NCBI RefSeq assembly: GCF_016902295.1
Contig: NZ_JACJLQ010000022.1
Location: 1-59,205, forward strand
Length of the DNA stretch: 59,205 nucleotides
Direction: 5' to 3'
Source: Bacteroides caecigallinarum
GTDB taxonomy: Bacteria > Bacteroidota > Bacteroidia > Bacteroidales > Bacteroidaceae
In this document: positions 8,832 through 18,154 of the stretch, piece after piece
How the letters are laid out: every line of letters begins with the position of its first letter
How positions within the stretch are numbered: position 1 is the first letter of the stretch
The notes under the pieces: model-generated
The model's database searches: none
What the model was told of the DNA's origin: nothing
Seen by the model: only the letters and a program-made list of their open reading frames with translations
Translations under genes and position numbers: made by a program

Positions 8832-9599
8832 TCAAAATATACAGAACTTATCCATCAAATTTTTCTTATACTTCCGCGATACAGCAATGTCAGTACAGTC
8901 ATCAAACGGTGGGCATAACACACAATTATTATCCTGAATCATCACAAGATAATCCAAATTTATGATATATGACTGATGTACCTGTACAAACCTTTTATAA
9001 AATGAGCATAAAAAATCTGCCGAAACATTTCTCCTCAATGAGACGCTTTCCTTTGTAATCAATACAGCCTCCCAGATTTTGCGGTCGGAAGCATATCTGA
9101 AAAATCCTACATCTGCCAACTTGATCATCTTCATTTCTCCCGTAGGCAACACTACCATAAATGAAGATTCATTATGAGTATTTACTATATCTTCGCTTTC
9201 AAATAACGGAGGATTGGTCTCATAATCAACAAGAAATCTTGAAATAACTATATCAAACTCCTTTCTGTCTATAGGCTTAAGCAGGAAATCAAAAGCACTA
9301 TTCCTCAAAGCATTTATCATATATTTGTCGTGTGCGGTATAGAACACAACACGCATATTCCAGTTTATATCATTCTTTACTTTACCCAACACCTCCATTC
9401 CGTACATTTCAGGCAACTCAACATCAAGGAACAATAAATCCGGCATAACCCTCTTTATCATGGATATTCCCGATACCGCATCATGGGCTACTCCTTCGAC
9501 ATGAAATCTGGGATAACTTTTCAACTGCTCTATCAAAGCTTTTGCAGAATCATGTTCATCGTCTATTATCGCAACTTTGTAAAATACTGACATAATCAT
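8832..9599 (-). CDS. LytTR-family response regulator
   Basis: Product of 255 residues. Receiver domain about 1-125 with the acidic pair IIDDE, phospho-acceptor Asp59 (LLFLDVELPE) and conserved Lys108 (FLLKPID). LytTR DNA-binding domain about 150-250 (MKMIKLADVGFFRYASDRK, then LRRNVSADF and VQVHQSYIINL). It lies immediately after the sensor kinase gene with an ATGA overlap, so the two form a two-component system. The ATG at 9599 gives the overlap; an in-frame ATG two codons later is possible. Target genes cannot be told from the sequence. Confidence 0.92.
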   Translation of the reverse strand: MIMSVFYKVAIIDDEHDSAKALIEQLKSYPRFHVEGVAHDAVSGISMIKRVMPDLLFLDVELPEMYGMEVLGKVKNDINWNMRVVFYTAHDKYMINALRNSAFDFLLKPIDRKEFDIVISRFLVDYETNPPLFESEDIVNTHNESSFMVVLPTGEMKMIKLADVGFFRYASDRKIWEAVLITKESVSLRRNVSADFLCSFYKRFVQVHQSYIINLDYLVMIQDNNCVLCPPFDDCTDIAVSRKYKKNLMDKFCIF

Positions 9600-11614
9600 T
9601 TACTAATAATATATGAGTAATCCAAAGGCAATGAATATCTTATTTCACAGCCTGTTTCTGAATTGTCAAGTGGTACATTAACTATTCGCATTGTTATGGG
9701 CACTTTGTTGTACATATTAAGCAACTGGATACTCTGTGTTACTACCTTCAATCCGGTTCCAGTTCCACGATTATCACTAATCTGCTTAAATCCGCCACCG
9801 TTATCTGTTATACTGATATATATTTTATCTGCATCTTTATTTATTCTGATCCATAATTTCTTATCACCTTTCTTTGTCCTCAAGGCATGTTTCAACGCAT
9901 TCTCAACTGGAATCTGAATTAGCATAGAAGGGATTTGAATTTCATATAAAGACATATCATCCATTTTATTAATCTCATAATGAAAATCACTTCCCATAGT
10001 CTGCTCTTGCAATGATATGTATGTTTTCACGAAATCAAGTTCATCGTACAGACTAATAGATAAGTTTCCTGTCAATTCAAGGTTTTTACGGATTAGTTTA
10101 GAAAGGTTTACCAGACTATTCTTGTCTTCCTCGTTATTAAATCTGACAACCTCCCTGTTTAATACATTAAAAATAAAATGTGGAGAAATTCTGTTTCTTA
10201 TGTTTTCAAGTCGCAAAGAACTGATATCCTTACGCATATTCCAGATTTTCTTGTCGGTACGACGTTTTCTGAATATAATAAGAATACACAACAAAGAAAC
10301 TATAAGGAGCAAACTAAGTATCAATACATAAATCCACTGATGAAGGATCAATACCTGGCTTTCTTTTTCTTTAATAAAAATCTCCTTCTTCATCAAAGTG
10401 CTGTCCTGCTTATACTTCAAAGAAATTTCCGCCGAATGCATTTTAATTCTTTCATTTCTGATGGAATCGTCCATTCGCACATTTTTCGTTTGATAAATAT
10501 ATGCATTCTTGTAGTCTCCACTTTCCTCAAAATAATGCTGAAGATACTTATTTCGAATGAGCAACATATTAGGCTCTATAAAATCAGGTTTTACAGCATT
10601 ATTAATAATATTCGAAGCAAGCTTTATCTCACCTTTCTTTAAAGCCAATTCTATCAGCTGAGTTTCAATATAGTATAAAGCAGATACCTGGTTTATTGAT
10701 TTAAAAAAAGAATAACAGTCCTCAAGATAAAGAGTAGCCGAATCTGTCTCATTCATAAGCATAAAGACCTCGCCCATATTTACCTTAGTAAAATTACGTT
10801 CAAATTCCATATCAGGGTAAGAATTGGCCAAAGCCAACGATTTTCGGAAATACTCCATAGACTTTTCATAATCTCCCCGATAATAATATGAATTTCCACG
10901 ATTATTCAAGTAAATATGCTTTTCGAAAGGCAGCATTAAATCATAATAGAAACCCGCCTTATCGAAATAATAATCACAATGCTTGTAATCACGCAAATCC
11001 ATATAAACTTGAGCAAGGCCATAATATGAAGGGAACCTTTCTTTCTCAGGTATCTGAAGCGAATCTGAAATCAACAATGACTTTCTATACCAATATGCAC
11101 CCAAATCAAACTTACCACAACGTACATAAGAATCTGCAAGATTTATGGAAATATCTATCAAATCGCGCGAAAGGCCAAGCATTGAAGAATTCTTATATGC
11201 ATTTTCAAAATAATAAACAGCAGAATCCATTACAGCCCTCCTTGCATATAAATTACCTCGCATATTATTAACGTTGGAAAGTAATTTATAGGATATATTT
11301 TCATTTTGACTATTGTTTAAGAACTCTGAGATTCCATCAAGAAATATTTCAACAGAGTCATATTCCGACAAGAATAATTTAGCCTTTGCCTTGAGTAGCA
11401 ACAATGAATAATAATCTTCATTTATCCCTGAAACAGAGATAACACTATCAATTTTCCTAACCACTATATCAGGATATGCCCCTATCAAGCTATCACACTG
11501 AGATAAAAAAACGTCATTATGATAGTTTGCTTCCCCTTCATGCCTTGATATACAGACAGTAAACAACAGTTGTGAGATAATTAGACTAAATACAATAACA
11601 AAAAATCTACCCAT
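9596..11614 (-). CDS. TPR sensor histidine kinase (LytS/His_kinase type)
   Basis: Product of 672 residues. An N-terminal signal or anchor (about 4-22) precedes a periplasmic TPR-like helical region (about 45-400, with repeats such as LNNRGNSYYYRGDYEKSMEYF), a membrane segment at about 426-449 and a cytoplasmic His_kinase domain: ISPHFIFNVLN with His479, HATPase N box PVENALKHA (Asn572) and G box DNGGGF (604-609), then GTGTGLKVV. It should autophosphorylate and pass phosphate to the LytTR regulator encoded after it (4-nt overlap). In Bacteroidales such TPR kinases sense unknown cell-envelope or peptide signals. No lipobox: the Cys near 21 follows Val. Confidence 0.9.
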   Translation of the reverse strand: MGRFFVIVFSLIISQLLFTVCISRHEGEANYHNDVFLSQCDSLIGAYPDIVVRKIDSVISVSGINEDYYSLLLLKAKAKLFLSEYDSVEIFLDGISEFLNNSQNENISYKLLSNVNNMRGNLYARRAVMDSAVYYFENAYKNSSMLGLSRDLIDISINLADSYVRCGKFDLGAYWYRKSLLISDSLQIPEKERFPSYYGLAQVYMDLRDYKHCDYYFDKAGFYYDLMLPFEKHIYLNNRGNSYYYRGDYEKSMEYFRKSLALANSYPDMEFERNFTKVNMGEVFMLMNETDSATLYLEDCYSFFKSINQVSALYYIETQLIELALKKGEIKLASNIINNAVKPDFIEPNMLLIRNKYLQHYFEESGDYKNAYIYQTKNVRMDDSIRNERIKMHSAEISLKYKQDSTLMKKEIFIKEKESQVLILHQWIYVLILSLLLIVSLLCILIIFRKRRTDKKIWNMRKDISSLRLENIRNRISPHFIFNVLNREVVRFNNEEDKNSLVNLSKLIRKNLELTGNLSISLYDELDFVKTYISLQEQTMGSDFHYEINKMDDMSLYEIQIPSMLIQIPVENALKHALRTKKGDKKLWIRINKDADKIYISITDNGGGFKQISDNRGTGTGLKVVTQSIQLLNMYNKVPITMRIVNVPLDNSETGCEIRYSLPLDYSYIISK

Positions 11615-11635
11615 AAATTATTGTCTATTTATTTA

Positions 11636-11666
11636 CAAAGAAATAAAAAACATATTAGTAAACAAA
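11636..11666 (-). promoter_or_regulatory. Probable promoter of the kinase-regulator operon
   Basis: Minus strand: TTTG (11666-11663), 19-bp spacer, TTTCTTTG (11643-11636), one mismatch to TAnnTTTG. It sits 21 bases before the kinase ATG. Confidence 0.5.
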
Positions 11667-11826
11667 AGTTATAATCATTTATTTCCATTAATAATTAAAC
11701 GTTTTTCATTAATTTGTACAATCATAAATCATCACTAAACTATTCACTGGAAAAATAAAAGGCAGTATTACATGTAAACAAAAAAAATTTGATGATATTT
11801 GCATCATAATTAAGTATAAAGAAGAC

Positions 11827-13122
11827 ATGAACTATAAAGAAACCATTGAATATTTGTATAATGTCACTCCACTATTCCAAAACATTGGAAAAGATGCATA
11901 TAAGGAAGGATTAGGTAACACAATCGAACTGGACAATTATTTTAATCATCCACACAAAAAATTCAAGACTATTCATATTGCAGGAACAAACGGCAAAGGC
12001 TCATGTTCGCATACAATTGCTGCAATATTACAGTCTGCCGGATATAAAACCGGATTATACACTTCACCTCATTTGGTTGACTTCAGCGAACGTATCAGAG
12101 TGGACGGGGAACCTATTGAAGAGGAATTTGTAGTAAAATTCGTTAAAGACCACAAACACTTTTTCGAGCCGTTACATCCGTCATTTTTTGAATTGACAAC
12201 AGCTATGGCTTTTCTATATTTTGCACAAAAAAAAGTAGATGTGGCAGTTATTGAAGTCGGACTCGGGGGAAGATTGGATTGTACAAACATAATATCACCT
12301 GATTTAAGCATAATAACAAATATAAGCTTAGACCACACACAGTTCCTTGGAACCACACTTCCTGCCATAGCAAAAGAAAAAGCCGGTATAATAAAAAGTA
12401 ATATTCCGGTAATTATAGGTGAATACACAGACGAGACTAAAGATGTTTTCAGCGAGAAGGCCAAGTCTGTAAATGCCGAAATTATATTTGCACAAGATAA
12501 TGTATTGATAGAAAATGTAACAACAAATGATAATGCCCACTTCGTATATCAAACAAAAAATATAAAAGACCTTTACGGCGAGCTAAACGGATATTATCAG
12601 ATAAAAAATACCAATACTATTCTTAACGCAATAAAGAAACTGAAAGATATTGGATACAAAGTTAATGAAAACAACGTAAGGGAAGGATTCAAAAATGTAT
12701 GCGAACTTACAGGATTAATGGGAAGATGGCAAAAGCTTGAGGAAAAACCAACAATAATATGCGACACCGGACATAATATCGGTGGAATGAAATATATCAC
12801 CGAACAGCTATCCAACATGAAATATGACAAGCTTCATATAGTAATAGGTATGGTAAACGACAAAGACATAAATGGAGTTATGTCTTTGCTTCCACCCAAT
12901 GCGCAATATTATTTCACTCAGGCATCTGTGAAAAGGGCTTTACCCGCTAATGAGATAAAGAACATAGGGAATAATCACGGACTAAAAGGAAATGCATATA
13001 GCAATGTAAATGAAGCTTTGGAGGCTGCCAAAGCTTCTGCAAGCCATAATGATTTGATTTTCGTTGGAGGAAGTACTTTCATTGTGTCAGACCTTATTGT
13101 ATTATACAAAAATCATAAATAA
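11827..13122 (+). CDS. folC: Folylpolyglutamate synthase / dihydrofolate synthase
   Basis: Product of 431 residues, usual FolC length. It adds glutamate to dihydropteroate and to folates using ATP. Seen: TIHIAGTNGKGSCSHTIAAIL with the P-loop GTNGKGS (about 53-59), SPHLVDFSERIRVDG (folate-loop region), VIEVGLGGRLDCTNI (about 140-155), SLDHTQFLG, and the C-terminal ligase domain with GRWQ and CDTGHN. No signal peptide, cytoplasmic. A weak -7-like GATATTTG lies about 27 bases before the ATG. It is a single gene; the gal operon starts 130 bases later with its own promoter. Confidence 0.95.
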   Translation: MNYKETIEYLYNVTPLFQNIGKDAYKEGLGNTIELDNYFNHPHKKFKTIHIAGTNGKGSCSHTIAAILQSAGYKTGLYTSPHLVDFSERIRVDGEPIEEEFVVKFVKDHKHFFEPLHPSFFELTTAMAFLYFAQKKVDVAVIEVGLGGRLDCTNIISPDLSIITNISLDHTQFLGTTLPAIAKEKAGIIKSNIPVIIGEYTDETKDVFSEKAKSVNAEIIFAQDNVLIENVTTNDNAHFVYQTKNIKDLYGELNGYYQIKNTNTILNAIKKLKDIGYKVNENNVREGFKNVCELTGLMGRWQKLEEKPTIICDTGHNIGGMKYITEQLSNMKYDKLHIVIGMVNDKDINGVMSLLPPNAQYYFTQASVKRALPANEIKNIGNNHGLKGNAYSNVNEALEAAKASASHNDLIFVGGSTFIVSDLIVLYKNHK

Positions 13123-13175
13123 GCCCGGTATCAATACTTTTAAAAGAAGATAGAGTTTCTTTTTCGTGAAAAAAG

Positions 13176-13207
13176 TTTGGGTATTTTAAATAAAATCTTT
13201 TTATTTG
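13176..13207 (+). promoter_or_regulatory. Probable promoter of the galM-permease-galK operon
   Basis: TTTG at 13176-13179, 20-bp spacer, TTTATTTG at 13200-13207 (one mismatch to TAnnTTTG). It leaves a leader of about 38 bases before the galM ATG. Confidence 0.55.
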
Positions 13208-13251
13208 CACTATAAAATAATTGATGTGTAAATAAAAAGATTTTTTAATAT

Positions 13252-14346
13252 ATGGACAACACATTTTACCATGAAAACAATTTAAGCGGTCTTAAAAGAG
13301 AAGACTTTAAGAAAACAATCGATGGAAAAGAAACAGATTTGTTTATCCTGACTAATGAAAAAGGTGCAGAAATCGCAGTAACAAACTATGGAGGTGCCAT
13401 TTTGACAATGATGATGCCAGACAAAAACGGCAAATTCGAAAGTGTAATACAAGGTCATGACACAATAGATAATGTTATCAACAGCCCTGAAACGTTCTTA
13501 AGTACACTGATAGGAAGATATGGCAACAGAATAGCCAAGGGTAAATTCAAATTAGACGGAGTAGAATACAATCTTACCATAAACAATGGTCCAAATTCAC
13601 TTCACGGAGGACCTACAGGTTATCACGCACGCGTTTGGGACGCTGAACAAACAAGCGCAAATAGTCTCGCATTACATTATCTTTCAAAAGACGGTGAAGA
13701 AGGTTTTCCTGGCAACCTTGACATAACTGTTACATATACATTGTCTAACGACAACGAATTTATTATCACATATACAGCCGTAACTGATAAAAAGACATTG
13801 GTTAATCTTACACATCATGCTTTCTTCAGCCTTTCCGGTGTAAAGAATCCAACACCATCTGTAGAAAACAACATACTTACAATTAATGCCGACTTCTATA
13901 CTCCTATTGACGAAGTTTCTATACCAACAGGAGAAATCAGCAAAGTTGAAGGTACACCAATGGATTTCAGAACTCCACAAACAGTAGGAAGCAGAATTAA
14001 CGATAACTTCCAGCAACTTATCAATGGTGCAGGTTACGACCATTGCTATGTATTGAATAAAGAAGAACAGGGTGTATTGACTTTCGCTGCAAAATGCGTT
14101 GACCCTGATAGCGGCAGAAGCCTTGAAGTATATACTACAGAACCTGGAGTACAGCTATATACAGCAAACTGGCAAAGTGGTTTCAAGGGTTACCACGGTG
14201 CAACATTCCCTGCAAGAAGCGCTATATGCTTTGAAGCACAGCGTTTCCCGGACACTCCTAATAAAGCACATTTCCCATCAGCAGTACTTGCTCCCGGCGA
14301 GACTTACCATCAGGTAACAATTTATAAATTTGGAATTGAAAAATAA
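13252..14346 (+). CDS. galM: Aldose 1-epimerase (galactose mutarotase)
   Basis: Product of 364 residues with no signal peptide, so cytoplasmic. It interconverts beta- and alpha-D-galactose before galactokinase. Family features: GAEIAVTNYGGAILTMMMPDK near residues 38-60, GRYGNRIAKGKF (about 89-100), NGPNSLHGGPTGYHARVWD with a catalytic His (LHGG), NLTHHAFFSL with the second His, GAGYDHCYVLNK and a late PGVQLYTANW with the catalytic Glu just before it (TTEPGVQLYT). It is first in a three-gene galactose operon, with gaps of 40 and 77 bases. Confidence 0.94.
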   Translation: MDNTFYHENNLSGLKREDFKKTIDGKETDLFILTNEKGAEIAVTNYGGAILTMMMPDKNGKFESVIQGHDTIDNVINSPETFLSTLIGRYGNRIAKGKFKLDGVEYNLTINNGPNSLHGGPTGYHARVWDAEQTSANSLALHYLSKDGEEGFPGNLDITVTYTLSNDNEFIITYTAVTDKKTLVNLTHHAFFSLSGVKNPTPSVENNILTINADFYTPIDEVSIPTGEISKVEGTPMDFRTPQTVGSRINDNFQQLINGAGYDHCYVLNKEEQGVLTFAAKCVDPDSGRSLEVYTTEPGVQLYTANWQSGFKGYHGATFPARSAICFEAQRFPDTPNKAHFPSAVLAPGETYHQVTIYKFGIEK

Positions 14347-14386
14347 CCTAACCTAATAATTAATCATTTTATCTCTTAAACAAATT

Positions 14387-15874
14387 ATGAACCAACAAAA
14401 ACAAAACGGTAACTTCATTGCAATCATAACAATGTTCTTTTTGTTTGCGATGATTTCATTCGTTACCAACCTTGCTGCTCCTTTTGGCACTATATGGAAA
14501 AACCAATATGCCGGAGCAAACACATTAGGTATGATGGGAAACATGATGAACTTCCTGGCCTATTTGTTTATGGGTATCCCTGCCGGTAATATGCTGGTTA
14601 AGATAGGATACAAAAAAACAGCTTTAACAGCTATTGCTATCGGTTTTGTAGGATTGCTTATTCAATACTCTTCAAGCTTGTTTGGAGCAAATGTAAGTGT
14701 ATTCAATGCCGGCGAATACGTAATTAAACTTAATTTCATCATCTATCTGCTCGGTGCTTTTGTCTGCGGTTTCTGCGTATGTATGCTCAACACAGTAGTA
14801 AACCCTATGCTTAACCTTCTCGGTGGAGGTGGTAACAAAGGTAATCAGCTCATCCAGACAGGTGGTGCGCTTAATTCTTTGTCAGGTACTTTGACACCTC
14901 TATTTGTAGGTGTACTTATCGGTACAGTAACAGAAAAAACTGCCATGTCCGATGTCGCTCCATTGTTGTTCATCGCAATGGGAGTTTTCGCATTTACTTT
15001 TATCGTTATTTCATTTGTTGCCATACCTGAACCTCACATGAGAAAAGGTAATGAGAAAACTGAAAAGTTTGCTCATAGCCCATGGAGCTTCAGACATACT
15101 GTTCTTGGTGTTATCGGCATATTTATCTATGTAGGTATTGAAATAGGTATCCCTGGCACATTGCTTTTCTATTTGGCTGACCCTACAGAAAAAGGCGCAG
15201 GCATTCTTACCAACGGAGCGGCAATCGGAGGTGCAATTGCAGCAATCTACTGGTTATTGATGTTGATAGGACGTCTTACAAGTAGTATCATCAGTGGAAA
15301 AGTATCAACACGCACTCAGCTTATCACCGTTTCAGCTACTGCTATTGTATTTACAGTATTGGCAATCTCTATACCAAAATCTGTTGGTGTAAATGTTCCA
15401 ACATTCGTATATGACCCAATAGCAAAAACAAGCGAAACTCTTGTAAATGCCGGAATATCTGAAGAAGAAGTCGCAACATTCATTGCAAATCCATCTGAAG
15501 AAGCGTTGACACAGTATTCAGACGAACTTCAGGCAGCTAATATCAAGCCTTCTTATATAATGGGCTCACTTGAAACTCCAAAAGTTCCTTTCAGTGCTAT
15601 TCTTTTGGTTTTGTGCGGTCTTTGCACATCAATCATGTGGGGTGGTATTTTCAACCTTGCAGTAGAAGGCCTTGGTAAATATACAGCTCAGGCATCAGGT
15701 ATTTTTATGATGATGGTAGTCGGTGGAGGTATTCTTCCGCTTGTTCAACAGTTCATCTCTGACGAGGCTGGATATATGGCAAGCTATTGGTTAATCGTAG
15801 CAATGTTTGCCTATCAGCTATTCTACGGTCTCATAGGATGCAAGAACGTAAACAAAGACATTCCTGTAGAATAA
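14387..15874 (+). CDS. MFS sugar permease, probable galactose/glucose transporter
   Basis: Product of 495 residues with about 12 hydrophobic segments, an inner-membrane MFS protein. The start NGNFIAIITMFFLFAMISFVTNL and repeated glycine-rich helices (MGNMMNFLAYLFMGIPAGNML, GGGGNKGNQLIQTGGALNSLSGTL split over helices) fit the FHS (fucose/glucose-galactose:H+ symporter) type. A soluble insert of about 70 residues lies near 345-400 (ISEEEVATFIANPSEEALTQ). Its place between galM and galK argues for D-galactose uptake. Sure of the class, less of the substrate. Confidence 0.85.
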   Translation: MNQQKQNGNFIAIITMFFLFAMISFVTNLAAPFGTIWKNQYAGANTLGMMGNMMNFLAYLFMGIPAGNMLVKIGYKKTALTAIAIGFVGLLIQYSSSLFGANVSVFNAGEYVIKLNFIIYLLGAFVCGFCVCMLNTVVNPMLNLLGGGGNKGNQLIQTGGALNSLSGTLTPLFVGVLIGTVTEKTAMSDVAPLLFIAMGVFAFTFIVISFVAIPEPHMRKGNEKTEKFAHSPWSFRHTVLGVIGIFIYVGIEIGIPGTLLFYLADPTEKGAGILTNGAAIGGAIAAIYWLLMLIGRLTSSIISGKVSTRTQLITVSATAIVFTVLAISIPKSVGVNVPTFVYDPIAKTSETLVNAGISEEEVATFIANPSEEALTQYSDELQAANIKPSYIMGSLETPKVPFSAILLVLCGLCTSIMWGGIFNLAVEGLGKYTAQASGIFMMMVVGGGILPLVQQFISDEAGYMASYWLIVAMFAYQLFYGLIGCKNVNKDIPVE

Positions 15875-15951
15875 TTAACACAGAGTCATGATAGTATAAT
15901 TCAATTATGCTATCATGATTTTATTATATTAACCTTTTAATATTTACAATC

Positions 15952-17106
15952 ATGGACATAGAATTTGTAAGAAGCCGCTTTATCAAACATTTCGACGGTA
16001 CTACTGGCTCAATATATGCCTCACCGGGACGTATCAACCTTATTGGTGAACACACAGACTACAATGGTGGTTTTGTTTTCCCTGGTGCAGTTGACAAAAG
16101 TATGATGGCAGAAATCAAGCCTAACGGAACAGATAAGGTTTGCGCATATTCAATCGACCTTAAGGATTATGTAGAATTCGGTCTGAACGAAGAAGATGCT
16201 CCATCAGCAAGCTGGGCAAGATATATTTTCGGTGTTTGCCGCGAAATGATCAAACGTGGTGTTGACGTAAAAGGATTCAATACAGCATTTGCAGGTGACG
16301 TTCCTCTGGGTGCCGGTATGTCTTCTTCTGCTGCATTGGAATCAACATACGCTTTTGCATTGAACGACTTGTTTGGCGATAACAAAATTGACAAATTTGA
16401 ATTGGCAAAGGTTGGTCAGGCAACAGAACATAATTATTGCGGTGTTAATTGCGGTATCATGGACCAGTTTGCATCAGTATTTGGTAAAGAAGGCAGCTTA
16501 ATCCGTCTTGATTGCCGTTCATTGGAATACCAATACTTCCCATTCAAACCAGAAGGCTACAGACTTGTACTTGTTGACTCTGTAGTTAAACACGAATTGG
16601 CATCATCAGCTTACAACAAACGCCGTCAGAGTTGTGAAAATGTAGTTGCAGCAATTAAGAAAACTCATCCAAACGTTGAATTCCTCCGCGACTGTACAAT
16701 GGATATGCTGAATGCTGTTAAGAATGATGTCTCTGAAGAAGACTACAAACGTGCAGAATATGTAATCGAAGAAATCCAAAGAGTTCTTGATGTTTGCGAC
16801 GCTTTGGAAAAAGGCGATTATGAAACTGTAGGACAGAAAATGTTCGAAACTCACCACGGCATGAGCAAATTGTACGAAGTAAGCTGCGAAGAACTTGACT
16901 TCTTGAATGATATCGCATTCGATTGCGGCGTAACCGGTTCTCGTGTAATGGGCGGTGGATTTGGTGGATGTACTATCAACCTCGTTAAAAATGAATTATA
17001 CGAAACATTCGTCACTACAGCAAAAGAACGTTTCAAAGAAAAATTCGGCCGTAGCCCTAAAGTTTACGATGTAGTTATCGGCAACGGTTCACGCAAAATA
17101 TGCTAA
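15952..17106 (+). CDS. galK: Galactokinase
   Basis: Product of 384 residues, standard GalK length. It phosphorylates alpha-D-galactose at C1 with ATP. GHMP-kinase features: galactokinase signature GRINLIGEHTDYNGGFVFP (about 26-44), P-loop-like VPLGAGMSSSAALES (about 119-133), catalytic Asp region NCGIMDQFASVFG and C-terminal MGGGFGGCTINLV (about 327-339). Last gene of the gal operon, followed by a strong terminator 28 bases on. No galT is in the window. Confidence 0.97.
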   Translation: MDIEFVRSRFIKHFDGTTGSIYASPGRINLIGEHTDYNGGFVFPGAVDKSMMAEIKPNGTDKVCAYSIDLKDYVEFGLNEEDAPSASWARYIFGVCREMIKRGVDVKGFNTAFAGDVPLGAGMSSSAALESTYAFALNDLFGDNKIDKFELAKVGQATEHNYCGVNCGIMDQFASVFGKEGSLIRLDCRSLEYQYFPFKPEGYRLVLVDSVVKHELASSAYNKRRQSCENVVAAIKKTHPNVEFLRDCTMDMLNAVKNDVSEEDYKRAEYVIEEIQRVLDVCDALEKGDYETVGQKMFETHHGMSKLYEVSCEELDFLNDIAFDCGVTGSRVMGGGFGGCTINLVKNELYETFVTTAKERFKEKFGRSPKVYDVVIGNGSRKIC

Positions 17107-17134
17107 TATAATATTTGAAATAGAAATATATGAG

Positions 17135-17165
17135 AGAGAGTCCGCAAACGGACTCTCTTTTTTTT
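17135..17165 (+). terminator. Terminator of the gal operon
   Basis: Perfect 10-bp stem (AGAGAGTCCG 17135-17144 with 17149-17158), CAAA loop, then a run of eight T. Confidence 0.93.
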
Positions 17166-17277
17166 CATATACCCAATAATAAAATTAAATATATTAAAAT
17201 CATTTTAAAGACTGACTAACCACCTTATTTTTCCTAAAAAAACATATTGACAGACTACATATAGAATATATATTCAG

Positions 17278-17285
17278 TATCTTTG
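17278..17285 (+). promoter_or_regulatory. -7 box of the small outer-membrane-like protein gene
   Basis: TATCTTTG, exact TAnnTTTG, 24 bases before the ATG at 17310. It overlaps a possible earlier start at 17283, which it therefore rules out. No clear -33. Confidence 0.55.
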
Positions 17286-17309
17286 GAAATAACATCAAAT
17301 ATTCTATAT

Positions 17310-17972
17310 ATGAAGATAATATATTCCATAATCATATTTCTCTTATTCCCTCTATTTATCAACGCACAGAGCTTGAATGAGAAAGGAGTAATAATATCAT
17401 CGACTGATTCAGTAACCAATACTGATTACATGTTACCTGCGGAAAGCAATACAGACTCACTAAACATAAATCTGGTTGCCCCAATAAGCAATATCAGTAT
17501 ATATTCACCATTCAGCATGTATGGAATAAGTCCTTTCTCGTATAATTACGCTAATTGGGAGCTACATAAGGGATTTAATGCTTCAATAGGCATGAACGTA
17601 ACCTTCAGTCCTTCAAAATATGCGCCATCCGGTGTTGGTTTCGGACAAGACGTTGCTTTTATGTATGCTTTACCTGTCAACAACAGACTAAGTGTAGCAG
17701 CCGGACTGTATGCTACAAACATGAATTGGGGATTTATCAATTACAGAAATATAGGAATAGCCGGTGTAGCCGCATTCAAATTAAACGACAAAATAACTCT
17801 TTACGGATACGGCAACAAATCGCTGATGCCTCAACGTTCACCTATGTATTGTCCACTACCCAATTTTGCTCCCGACAAATTTGGAGGTATGATTAATTTC
17901 AAGATAGGAGAAAGTTCTTCCATTAGTTTTGGTGTAGAAGGTATAAAAGGATACGGTCCATACTATTGGTAA
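17310..17972 (+). CDS. Hypothetical secreted protein, likely outer-membrane beta-barrel
   Basis: Product of 220 residues that I do not recognise. It has a clear Sec signal (MKIIYSIIIFLLFPLFINAQ, cleavage after NAQ or INA). The mature part is rich in alternating aromatic and polar residues and short glycine turns (ASIGMNVTFS, VAAGLYATNMNWGF, ITLYGYG, ISFGVEGI) and ends in aromatic YYW, all consistent with a small beta-barrel whose last strand carries the BAM signal. No enzymatic motif. The start at 17310 is chosen because a -7 box overlaps the earlier ATG. It is monocistronic; the 22-bp repeat array begins 25 bases after its stop. Confidence 0.6.
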   Translation: MKIIYSIIIFLLFPLFINAQSLNEKGVIISSTDSVTNTDYMLPAESNTDSLNINLVAPISNISIYSPFSMYGISPFSYNYANWELHKGFNASIGMNVTFSPSKYAPSGVGFGQDVAFMYALPVNNRLSVAAGLYATNMNWGFINYRNIGIAGVAAFKLNDKITLYGYGNKSLMPQRSPMYCPLPNFAPDKFGGMINFKIGESSSISFGVEGIKGYGPYYW

Positions 17973-17996
17973 CATCATACGGGCATATTTCCTGGT

Positions 17997-18080
17997 GCAA
18001 ACTGAAGTGTGACGCACCGCAAACTAAAGTGTGACGCACTGCAAACTATAGTATGAAGCACTGCAAACTATAGTCAGCAG
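17997..18080. repeat. 22-bp tandem repeat array, 3.8 copies
   Basis: Units at 17997-18018, 18019-18040, 18041-18062 and 18063-18080 (the last lacks 4 bases and diverges at its end). Each begins GCAAACT, then nnAGT, and units 1-3 end with TGA, C or A, then GCAC. Units 3 and 4 contain the perfect palindrome ACTATAGT; units 1 and 2 have ACTGAAGT and ACTAAAGT. Units 1 and 2 also hold the near-palindrome AGTGTGACGCAC. It is non-coding, between a putative barrel-protein gene and the MATE promoter. Function unknown. Confidence 0.93.
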
Positions 18081-18146
18081 AAAAGAACATCAGAGTTTCT
18101 ACACAAATCTGTTGGTAAACCTTATCACATTATGGGATAAAAATCA

Positions 18147-18154
18147 TAACTTTG
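18147..18154 (+). promoter_or_regulatory. -7 box of the MATE exporter gene
   Basis: TAACTTTG, exact TAnnTTTG, 26 bases before the ATG at 18181 and 66 bases after the 22-bp array. It lies downstream of a TTG codon (18112) from which a longer frame could be read, supporting 18181 as the start. Confidence 0.6.

Noticed and set aside
10178..10642. Plus-strand frame of 154 codons
   Set aside because: It lies wholly antisense to the histidine kinase gene, is low-complexity and has no domain.
9596..11614. Lipoprotein anchor on the histidine kinase
   Set aside because: The Cys near residue 21 is preceded by Val and not by the small residue of a lipobox.
17997..18080. CRISPR-like array
   Set aside because: The 22-bp units are directly adjacent with no spacers, and no cas gene is near.
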